Assembly (NCBI GenBank): GCA_033032175.1
Contig: CM065313.1
Span: 19,822,327 to 19,886,326, forward strand
Direction of reading: 5' to 3'
Length of the DNA stretch: 64,000 nt
Source: Saturnia japonica
Lineage: Eukaryota; Arthropoda; Insecta; Lepidoptera; Saturniidae
This document shows, one piece after another, positions 35,101-47,100 of this stretch. Positions within the stretch are counted from its first letter, which is position 1; every line of letters begins with the position of its first letter. The notes beneath the pieces are model-generated. The model saw only the letters and a program-made list of their open reading frames with translations. It made no database searches and was not told where the DNA came from. The position numbers were made by a program, and so were the translations under genes.

Positions 35101-38100
35101 TTTTTCCTCCATGTAACTCAATCTCCAAAATGGCTGAATCGATTTTCACGGAACTGTTACAATCAGATCCTTATCATTTTTGGGCTCGGTTTATAACTAT
35201 TTGGTGGTAAATATTGAATACTTATAACATAGAGCTATGATTATGGGTAAGTTGTACGCAGAACAAATTTAAAAAATTCGCAACGAAATCCGCGAAAAAT
35301 TGTCTCGTTTCTTGAAGTTAACGTTCTAATTCTTTATTGGTTTAGCGTACGGCCACAACCTCACCTGATGTTAAGTGATGACATGACTAAACTACTAAGC
35401 CTTGTGAAAGAACTGGCTGTAAAGTGATCTGGGAGCTACACCCACGTACAGTGAACGGGTAGTAGATAGCCTAATGGACATTAGAAAAAGTCCTACCACC
35501 ATGCTTTGGTTTCATCACGAAGTTTTCCTTCACCGGGCGCTCAGGCTCATTGCACGGTTTGGTTCTAACGTCGATGGACGCTGTGGCCGTCCACCGAGCC
35601 ACATTTATTTCAAGGTCACAGGATAAAGTATTCTTTATGGTTAGAATTAGCTTAGAAAATTTAAAAAAGGTGTCTTATCATTTCAGACGAAAGACGCCAC
35701 AACGACTGGTTTTGCGCTACTTACAAATTTTCACTGGTCGTCGGTCCATGTCTTTCGGTACATGGTTGCCACTCGAGAAATCTTTGGCCCTATTAGCCAT
35801 CCGTTCTACGAGCTGTGTGCGGTGCCTACTTTCACTTAAGTCTAGTTATTTTTAGAGCTATGTCAGTGAATTTGGTTCTTCTCCGGATCACCTCATTTCT
35901 GCTTCGATCACAAAAAGTTATGTCGAAAAATAAAATATTGTGCGAAGATCATAATTATTATAATTTTAATCTAACATAACGTAGCTAAATTGACATCCGT
36001 TCGCGATACCAATCACAGGGTCGGTATTTTAACCGACCATAGCACGGCTTCCGTGTGATTGCTGCTTGCCCGGACGACAGAAGTGTCAACGGAACGTGAG
36101 ACTGCAAAAAGCAATGGTCAACGGCTGCCTCTATCGTCAAAATTCAGTCGGGTTACATGCGTATAGGTACCTTTTTGTGACAACTATCTCAGCACCAACA
36201 GCGAGCAGTACCGCAGTATTATCGGCAAGTCATACATTATACTTTTGTGTTGTGTGTTCGTGAACGTGGTGTCAATTACAATATAGAAATCGTTTACCCA
36301 AAGGTGCGTATGCGGTTTTTTCTGCGCACAAATATCATTTAATTACAGTTACTTGTAACTTTGATATGAACGGCATGTGAGAGATTGTGTATAAAGCTAC
36401 GTTTTTAAATTTTTTAAATGGCTTATTACAAAGTACATTATTTTAGGAATGAAGATAAATGCTATCAGTAGTCACTATATGTAAAAAACTAACCGCAAAT
36501 TCGATAAAAAAAAACTATTGCCATCACGCTCACTCCTAATATACAGAGCGGTTTTATTAACCGAGTTCAACAAAAGACGGGACTCAATTCGAATGTACAT
36601 TTATAACTTTTTTAAAGACTTCCTTTGTTTATGAACCGATTTGGATGATAATTTTTTGTTGTATAGGGGATACTCAAGGGCGGTCCCATTTAATTACATT
36701 GGCATTGGACTGTCAACTTCGAAGATACACAAGGGAACTCTTCAAAATCAGTGAAGTTTGTTTTATTTTATTTTTTTAAATTTGCCCTGTATTTTAACTA
36801 ACTAAAGTTAATAGTGTTAAAAAGCAACTATATACAGTTATCATCATACCAAACATACTAACGCGTAAATAACATAAATGTTATCAAATTAATAGTTATT
36901 ATTCAGCACATTCGAACTAATTAAAATTCCTTCTTCACTAGGTAATGATTACATTTACCGATGCGATATCTAATAGGTAAATGTGTTAATTATTTTACTT
37001 GATATAGTATAAATTAAGGCATAGATAAAATGTTTTCCCGATTGCGTTTGATATATTTAATCCCGCCTAATTATATAACTTGGCGTTACAATGGCGACAT
37101 TAAATGAACACACGATTTTACAGATATTTTAAAATATTATTTAGGTTGTTATTTATAGAATTTTGTAGATTTTTCTAAGTTATTACTTAACGTTACTTAG
37201 GTTACAGATTCTAAAAATGCATCAACAAAATATATATGTAGTAATAATATCTTTACTTGTAGATAACTGCATACATACAATAAAAATTCAGCGACATAGA
37301 TCTTTTTCATAACTAACTAACGGTGTGCCCGTGGCTCCGCACGCGTTTGTTACGTATTACTTATTTACATCACGTAATTTTATTTTAACTCACATTATTT
37401 ACAATTCATATATTCTATGAATTGAGAAATTAAATAATGTTTATATACTTCCCGTGTACAAAATTTCATTAAAGTCGGTTAATAATTATGGATTTTTTTT
37501 TTTTGGAAATAATATTGTAACTCCTTATAATATCCTATTAATTGACCAACGACATAAGCTTCCCGTGTACAAAATTTTATAAGAATCGCTCAAGTCGTTT
37601 TTGAGTTAAATCCGGACATGCAAACAGACAGACAAAAAAAAATTGTATATTTGAGGTCAGTATGGTGCATATAGCATGCCTATCGGAAAATTTGTAGAAA
37701 AATTGACTGTACAGACAGAACTATATATTTATTAATATTGACATGATAATTTTAAATAAAAAACAAAACCAACTTTCTCTGAAGTGGTCCCCTGTGTATC
37801 TTCGAAGTGAAGGTCCAATGCCAATTAAATTAGGACCAACCTTGAGGTATCCCCTATCGATCAAAAAAATAATCATCCATATCAGTTCATAAATAAAGAA
37901 GTCATGGCTGAACATCCATAAAAAAAGATAAATACATTCGAATTGAGTAAAAAGACAGATGTTACTCAATTCGAATGTATTTATCATTTTTTATGGACGG
38001 TGGGAAACAAGCTTTACGATTCGCTTGATGGTTAGCGGTTACCGCAGCGTATGGACATTTGCAACATCAGAAGCTTCACATGGCGTTACCGACCTTGTAA

Positions 38101-41100
38101 AAACCTATTTACTTTTTTAAAGAGCCCTTCCCTCTATTAATAAGTTTGATTTTAAATATATTACGGAGAAAATAAAAATATGTTACAATGACACTTCCTA
38201 ACTTCTCTTTTACGTTACGCTTATAACCAGGACTTGTTTCATTACACAGAAATATAGAATATTTTTTATTCAATTAAAAAATTTATTTTTAAATTTGATA
38301 CTTACGTCGGGTTTACTCTTTCCCGTTGATTCAGTGTAACTGAAAATAGAAATAAAAAAATACATTAAAATTTGATTATAATGTAAGCTAAAATATTGCT
38401 GAACAATTTAAAACAAAACATTGACACTACAAGGTACAAGATATAATTATTATAAATATATATATATTAAATAATCGAGGGTAGGCGGGTAATTAACCTG
38501 CGAAAATTTCTTCTCTGTATTTATTTTAGTTAAATAAAACAATTAATAAGTTTATAAAATGTTTAATAGTAATAAATCAATGCTAGTATAAATTACCTGT
38601 CGGTTGAGTGTTATCTCCTTGAAAATAGCAACTTAGCACATAATGGAGTCACTTAAAGAATCTCTGTCAGATATGATGGTTATGTTTCACGAGCGTATGG
38701 CGAATTTTGAAGCCGAACTAATGAAGACACCCAGCACTACTCCCAGTACTGTAAGTCTTTCTACTGATTTTATCACGTTTAAGTCTTTTATCGTGGAGGC
38801 ACTGGGAAGTCTTCATCGCCAGATGGAGATACTGGCCAGCACAGTTGACAGTCTCGAGATGCAGTCACGTAGAAAAATACTTTTACTTCATGGTGTGCCA
38901 GAGCAGAAGAAGGAAGAAACGGTAGCGGTGATGATGAAGGTTATCAAAGAAAGTCTAAAAATTTCGGACTTCACTTTCGCTGATATTAGACGGTGCCACA
39001 GGATGGGACGACCTTTAGCGACTCAAAAACCTAGGCCGATTCTATTAAAGGTTCAAAGTGTAGCAATCCGTGACAAGCTCTGGTTCAGCAAAACTAAACT
39101 TAAAAACACCGGAGTTACTATGTCTGAGTTTCTGACTAGAGCGCGGCATAATGCATTTATGGCAGCTCGTGAGAGGTTTGGTGTTGAGAAGTGTTGGACC
39201 AGGGAAGGCTATGTCTTCGTTCTGGCGCCGGACGGATCTCGTCAACGAATCACTTCACTCACTGATTTGAATAAGATCAAACACGAAGATACTGCTAAAC
39301 CAACGGTATCCGTGAAGATAGTCACGAAATCTAAACGTACAACCTCCAAAAAGTAACTTTTGCTGTGATGATCGTATGATATCCTGTTAGTAACTAAGAT
39401 AGTTCAGTTTTATTTTGTTTCGATATTTGTTTACAATCTAACTTTTTTTTCCAATTACCTACTTCACATTTCTTAGTTATGTTACTAAGTTACTTAGCGA
39501 AGTCGCTATAGTACCGTTCACGTTCAGTGTTTATTTGAATATCTTTAACATTCTTATCTCGGGTTATTCAGTATAATTGTATTATTTTGTTTTCTGTTTC
39601 GTTTTGTTGCATAGATATATTTCTGATTGTTTTGATCCATATTAATGTTAAACTCAATCGTTCTGTATTAACTTAGTAGATGAGTTAATGTTATATATGC
39701 ATTTTTATTGTTCTTTTTTGTTATGAAAAATAATTTTTAACTTCACATATTAAAACCACTCAATTGACCGATAGATAAATTGATATAATCATTTGTTAAA
39801 ACTTTTTACTTTATAAATTATATTAGTATTATATATTAAGTTTAGCATTATTATTATTTTTTTACTTTTTTACATAACATATTGTTTTGAACTTATTTAT
39901 ATATTTATATACATATATTATTATTGTTTATATACATATTATATTCTCATTACTATATTAAAAAGTTGTAAAAAAAATTTTTAGCTCTCTTAGATTGTAG
40001 TAAAAATTTTTTTTTTTTTTTTTTGCTTTATTTGTACCTTTTTTTACATTGTATACTTCATTTTTATTTTTTATTTTTTTGCGTAAGTTTTTCGTCATTC
40101 TCTATCAGTTCTCTCTGGGGTTGAGGGGAAACTTCGTTTTGTTTTTATTTATTTCCATATAAACTATATCATATTATTTTAAGGATAACAATTGTAATAA
40201 CTAACTGGTTACTGTTTCTTTTTATGATGTCTTCTTCTGGTGAATCGTTTATTACTGCTGAGAGTGATAGCTCGTATGAGAGCGTAAATAATAATTTCAC
40301 AACCCTTAAAAAAACTTTGGAAAATGATTTTGTTGCTTGCCCCAAAAATTTCAATGTATGTCATATAAACACACAGAGTATCCCATGTCATTACGATGAT
40401 ATCTTGGACACTTTTGATTCTTCACTGATACACGCTGTACTGGTCTCTTAGTCATGGCTCAAGCCGTCGCTTCCATCTTCTTTATATTCTATTCCAGACT
40501 ATATACTTGTCAGAAACGACCGCACTGGTAAGGGAGGTGGTGGCGTTGCAATCTACTTGAAAAAAATTTATCCCTTTAAAATTATTTTGAGTACCACTTC
40601 TAGCTACAACGCTTCGTGTGAATTTCTCTTTCTTGAAATTGACTTAGGTCTTAAGTTTGCTATTGGTGTAGTGTACTGTCCTCCAGCAGTTAACTACTTC
40701 TCCGAACTGGAACTGCATTTTGAGAATCTTATGGCAAATTATAACCGTATAATCATTATGGGTGATTTCAACACGTGCCTGCTTCGTAATGATTCCAGAT
40801 GCCTCAAATTACGATCGATTCTCGAATCTGCTAGTTTTAGTATTTTAGATTTAGCACCCACGCACCACTCTGGTAACTCTGATTCTCTCTTAGATTTGAT
40901 GATAACTTCGGACACCAATCTCTTATTTAGTTATGGGCAACATTTGGCGCCAGCCTTCTCGCACCATGATTTTATATATGCCTCCCTTAAAATTAAAACA
41001 CCTAAACCTAAACCTATAATTCTCTCTCAAAGAAATTTTGGCCGTATGAACACCGATAAGCTCCTTAGTGACGCTGCTAACATTGATTGGGCAGCGGTAG

Positions 41101-44100
41101 AATCTCTGTCTACAGTAGATGAGAAGCTACATTTCCTGAACACTACTGTTGTTGATCTTTTTGACCGTCATGCCCCAGTTCGTCCCATAAAAATCAAGCA
41201 TCGTCCTGCTCCTTGGTTTTCAGATCCAATACGTAGGGCAATGTCAAAGCGTGATCGTGCATTTCGTAAGTTCAAATGTCACAGGTCTGATGAAAATTGG
41301 GTGCTGTACAAGGCCTTAAGGAACAGATGTAATCTTCTGTGCCGGAACGCCAAACGTCGCTATATTTATAAGCAACTTGAAGTATCCACACCTGCTTGCT
41401 TATGGAAATTTTTAAAATCGCTCGGACTGTCCAAACCCTTGAATAGGGACGATAAAATTCCTATTGACTTGAACTTGTTAAATAAACATTTTGCAAGTGC
41501 TACTAAGCTCACACTGAATGTTAAAAATCTTACTCTTAAATTTCTTGCTTGTTTACCCCATCCTCAGATTGAGCAGTTTGAGTTTTCCCCTACTAGTGAA
41601 GATAAAATTACAAAAATATTCCTAACTCTCAATTCCAAAGCTGTGGGTTGTGATAATATTGGTCGTGTCATGCTACAATATATTTATAAGCTTATTCTCC
41701 CATGTGTGACTTCTATCATAAACTTTTCTTTAACCACGGGGATTTATCCAGCTTCTTGGAAGAATGTTTATATTGTTCCTCTTTCTAAAGTTACCAATCC
41801 CACAGCTCCTAATCATTTTCGACCTATCTCTATTCTTCCCTTCCTTTCCAAAATTTTGGAATCTATTGTCAATAAACAAGTTACTTCTTTCCTCACTGAC
41901 AACGATCTATTAAATCAATTTCAGTCTGGCTTTCGAACCGCCCACGGTACTACTACTGCTCTGCTTAAGATCACGGAAGATGTTAGATCTAATATGGAAA
42001 AAGGTATGGTCACAGTATTGGTCCTTATTGATTTTAGCAATGCATTTAATGCTGTTGACCACGATCTTCTGATTGCCGCTCTTTCTTGTCTTCAGTTTTC
42101 ACCCTTAGCACTGGAATGGTTTTCTTCCTATCTCCGAGATCGTCACCAGGCTGTTCGCGTCTATGATGGCGAATCAGATTGGTGTGCTCTAGAAGCTGGC
42201 GTTCCCCAAGGCGGCATTCTTTCTCCATTACTTTTTTCTATTTTTATAAACTTACTTACGCCTATTTTACCATCCCACTACCATCTCTATGCTGATGACC
42301 TGCAATTGTATCTGCATTGCGAAATAAAGAATCTTCCTTCTATAATCAATAATTTAAACAAGGACCTCTCAAGTTTACTTTCCTGGTCTGAATCTTACGG
42401 GATTTATGTTAATCCAACTAAGTGTCAATCCATTATAATTGGTAGCTCAAAACAGCTTGCTAAAATAGACTTTAATTCGTTGACTCCTCTTCAATACAAT
42501 AAATGTACCATTCCTTACTCAACTACGGTGAAAAATCTTGGTATCATTTTCGATACTAAATTATGCTGGGCAGACCAAGTCAAGGAAGTTAGTAGAAAAT
42601 TTTATGCTTCTCTTCATTCTCTCATGCGTTTGAAAAACTTTCTTCCTGTTAATACTAAGATTTCCCTAGTGAATACTCTTCTTCTACCACTTCTGGATTA
42701 TGCAGACGTTGCTTACTTGGACCTCTCAGAAGATCTCTTAAATAAATTTGATCGTCTACTCAATAACTGTATCCGTTTCATCTTCCGTCTTCGGAAGTTT
42801 GATCATGTTTCTGAATACCGAGCCAGGTTGAAATGGCTACCTATTCGGCAACGTAGGAATATAAGAATACTTTGTCTTGTTTTCTCCGTACTTAATAATC
42901 CCAAATCCCCTAAATATTTAAAAACACTTTTTCAATCTCTCGCGGATACGCATAATAGACAGCTGAGGTCTTCTGATTCTTTAATTCTCAGTATACCAAG
43001 TCATCATACTAATTTCCGCGACCAATCCTTCGCCGTTACAGCAGCACGACTGTGGAATTCGCTTCCTATCAATATCCAACTGGCCAACTCTCGAAATTCC
43101 TTCAAGTATTCGCTACGTAGGTTTTACTTGGAGCAATTGAATACTTCTTAATAATATATAATCTTAATAATCGTTATAATATTTTTTTTTTACTTAACAT
43201 TATGCACACCTTGCATATACCTTTCCCTTGCTCCCTTGGAAGACTGGCAGAGAATGCTTTTTAGCATTAAGTCCTCCATTTGTACTTTTTTTTAGTGCAA
43301 TAAAGAATATAATAATAATAATTCAAAAGTGTCTGTAAATTCTAAAGTGCCAATTAAGAAGTAATATATAAATTACATTTTATAATTATAACTAAGGATT
43401 ACGATAAGTTTGTATGAATGTAATTTAATATATGTTTATTAAGTAATGTGTGTGTGTGTGAGTGTGTTAATTAACATGTCTTCGTATGTGTGATTATTAT
43501 ATGAGAGTCTTATGTTTCTTGTAATTTACTCCTACCTATTGCACGTAATATTGACTATTTATGAATTTGGGGCAGACTGAAAACCAGCGCTTAGTGGTGA
43601 GGCTTAATCTTCTTCTTTGTAAACATTTTTTGGCGATAAATGATTATTATTATAAGTCTATCCTTGCCAATTTCGGCAATGACGATTGCTTCTTCTATTA
43701 CTCTGTCTGCAACTTCTGTGGTGTGTACGCATATGGCTATAATATCCAATTTTTGCGCTAAATGTGCTCTCAAAGATGCTACAGATCAGAATACCATTAA
43801 CGTAATTATATAAAACTAGCGATCGCCCTAAGGTCGAAATTCGACCTGCGACTTTTTGATCATAGACTATTTTTTGTTTGACATTTGCAGTATTCATAAA
43901 CAATGAGTATTATCTACATCACTTTCTGTCACTTTTCATTGAGTGATAATATCAAAATTTTAACTTTCTGCACTCCTCCATATAAACTTTAACCATGCCA
44001 AATTTCACGTATTAATATATAGATATTAGAAGGCAGTTTCTCCTTAAGGTGATCTCTTTTATTATCTAAATCACGCCTTCTCTGTTCTTCGAATGAAAAA

Positions 44101-47100
44101 GCGATCTGATTCACCAGGTGTCTCCATTCAGATCAATTTTCAGCTAATTCTTCCCAACGAGAGGGTTCTGTGTTGCATCTTTTCCTATGTATTTTCTGAA
44201 CATCTTTAAATCTGAAGTCTTGGCCGCTAAATTTCCGCTCATCATCCTTTAGTTCACAAAAAAGATTATTTTCGCAACCCTTTCGTCAGACGTCTAATAT
44301 GAGGCATTTAGTATGTAGCATTTTGCTATAGCATATGCTGAGGTCCTTTTTGTTCTTGAGTGCGGCATTTGTATGGCAACATTGTTGTGTTACAAATTAA
44401 ATTAGTAATATTTTATTGCAATCCCTTGTCTAATGTTTGTTGTATTAATTATGTCCGTAATGTCATTACCAAATAAATGTTCCTTCTTTCTATTCCTCTG
44501 ATATTCGCACGCCGCAAGACTTCAATGTTTCTTATATTTCTCTCATTCGAACACTATTCTGAACCTGGGAATCGGACCCAGGGTCAGGCTAATGAGGCAT
44601 ACTTTAGTGATAAACCCGTAGCAATGACTGTCTTTTGGTTTGTCACGATCCGGGATCAGCAAGTTATATATTTCTGCTAACAGGCTTGATGATAGCGGTG
44701 AACGACGATGGATTGTCGTTCTCGCGTTGGTATTTGGGTATTACGTCACTTTACCCTAAAAATAAATAAACCCTCAACACAAGTAATCTATTCATTGAGA
44801 CCATATCAATTAGCCCAAATACGATATTTTTGCTGTAAGTTGATGAGGATCTATATATCGTACAGATTCCAGATGAAACTGAAGCATCAGGTCAAGGTTT
44901 TTTCTTATATCGTTGAAGTAACAGAATATTAAATCTCGACTCAATCAGACCTATGGATGATGCTCATATATAGTTCCAACGTCTGAACAGGTTTTCTTGA
45001 ACCCTAGCTAAGTACACTCTCGATCAAATAATCTTTCAAACAACAAAAAATCTAGATCAGAATCGGTATAGCCATTTGTGGGCTACGATATCACAGACAG
45101 ATACACATGTTAAACTTATAACACCCCTCTTTTTGTGTTGGGTGTTTAAAAGGAGGGTTGTCGTAAAATACTAAGCCGTATAATACGAAAACATGAAGCA
45201 CTTAGGTGAGACATGAACGAAAAGAATAATCGCTTTATACGGATACCAAAATATTGTATTGTTTTTGACAATATACACACATACAACCCTTTTTTCCAAC
45301 TAGTGTGCAAACAAGCATACGGCTCGCCTGATTGTAAGCGGCTACCGTAGCCTATGGATCACTAGCGCGTTGACGACCTTGACTCCCAAGGAGCTCTGGA
45401 AACCCTGCTCACCGCAGGAACACAACACAAGGTTGTTTGGTTGCGATCTTTTGTAGGTTGGAGATACTTATTGCATCACTCGGACTGTCCCAAGTAGAGG
45501 TAAATCTCAAAAATACCTATTTTTATCACGAATAGCGATCGCAAACGTTTCGACAAATGAGACAAATCTGTGTCATTAGAAAGTCATAACTTCACGGAAG
45601 TGTTGTGTTAGATTTGACTTTCATTAAATGCATACTCACCCATTGCATTTGCAAATGTCTGCCGGGAGAATGATGTTCCTGTAACAAACATTATTATTTT
45701 ATTAATTAATTCAACAAATGACGTATTAGGGTGCTCCGTTTAGATCGAACATTGTTTTCCACCGAAAGCCCAAAATATTGTTTTAGAGATATATAAAAGG
45801 ATATTAGAGGAATATATGAAGGAGGTCGTTTGATTATTGTGAAGTGCTTTTACAAGTTATTTCGTTTTTTTAAGTTGTAAAAACTTAAAAAATAACATCT
45901 ATAACAATAAACTTTGATGTCGTTTCTTTAATTACAGGTAAGGTGCGTCTAAAATTGTTTTAAAAATTATTGTGTGATGGCATAGTTACTAAACGTTTAC
46001 CTTAATTACAGAGAAACATATATTGTTTATTTTTATCTTCAAAATCAAATAAGATTAAATAATTTTAAATGTATCTATATCCTAATTATAATTATGTATA
46101 TCTTAATTATAATATCCATTACCAACAAATCGTTTTGTGACTATATTTATTCTATGACCAAACAAATAACTTTGTTTCTTATTGATTACTAGCGATCCAT
46201 CCCTGGTGTGCACTGGTACAATTTACAAAGTGGTGTATTTTATCTTTAAAAAACTTTATTTTAGATATTATCGGTCAAATGTACGCTTAGCTCGCGATGC
46301 GCAATTCATCATAGGAGCGGAGTACCGGCTAACCGTTTCATTGCGAGTGATATCTTTGCTTGCGAGTAATTTTGTATTCGTGATATCGTCTACAGTATTA
46401 ATTTAAACGATATAGTGTTAAGAACAATTTTAATCTACATTAAATGCTCAAGATAACTAATAAATTTATCTGGATAAAGATTAATTCTGAATTGGAGAAC
46501 ATAGCTTCTCAAATATCGTAATATTTTTAATTATAATGTTGAAGATAAAAATGGTTACTGTTAGTCAACCATAAGAGATAGATAAATGCCATCACAGACT
46601 TTTCTTTAGCCTTTTTAAAAACTACAATTGTTTAGAGCATTATTTTGATTTACCTTATAAGGTGTAGGCAGCGTAAACCATTGAAGCACCCGGAAATAAT
46701 TTTTTGCCTACTTGATTACAAAACATTGAATTTTCTCTACTATACAAAAAGTTAATTAGAATGGATTGTATTTGCAAACCTTCCGTAAAAAATTCTCTAA
46801 ATGACAGTTGAAACCATATAAAAATCCGTTGTATGGTTTAAAAGAAGTAATCGGACATACATACAGACGTAGATAGCTATTTTACTTTATACTATATATT
46901 TATGATTGATATTGTAGGCAATCTTGATTGGTTATATTGTAGCGACGATCATAACCAGAAACAAGTCAACCGTTGAAAATTTACATTTTTAAGCTAGACT
47001 TTTAAGATTGTTAGATTTTAGTGACACCTATTATTTTAGGGAGAAAGCTTATTAAAGATTAATTGAATGTGCATTCATTTGGCTATAGATAAAATCATAA

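Larger units (their letters stand above)
34521..38305 (-). repeat. Intron 4, filled with repeats
   Basis: Contents: Rep-B remnant (34590-34680), Rep-G-like piece with GAACGCGCTAATCTC (34735-34830), Rep-A copy (35335-35600), Rep-D in plus orientation (36575-36765), a Rep-G copy starting GGTGTGCCCGTGGCTCCGC (37315-37640), Rep-D in reverse (37765-37985) and a truncated Rep-C (37985-38110). No exon apart from the flanking microexons is seen. Confidence 0.6.
38601..43322 (+). mobile_element. Nearly complete two-ORF LINE (CR1/Jockey-type group)
   Basis: ORF1 at 38643-39356, ORF2 at about 40203-43151, and a short 3' UTR ending in GCAATAAAGAATATAATAAT. The 5' border is approximate. It lies in intron 3 of the minus-strand gene, in the opposite orientation. 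One nonsense codon in ORF2 is the only clear break. Confidence 0.8.
43323..45639. repeat. Rest of intron 3: repeats and a LINE remnant
   Basis: A (TG)n stretch at about 43447-43465. Rep-E at 43815-44030. A LINE remnant at 44030-44300. A SINE scrap at 44560-44610 (CTGGGAATCGGACCCAGG). A CTTTTGGTTTGTCACGATCC repeat near 44633. Rep-C at 45295-45485. Confidence 0.6.
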
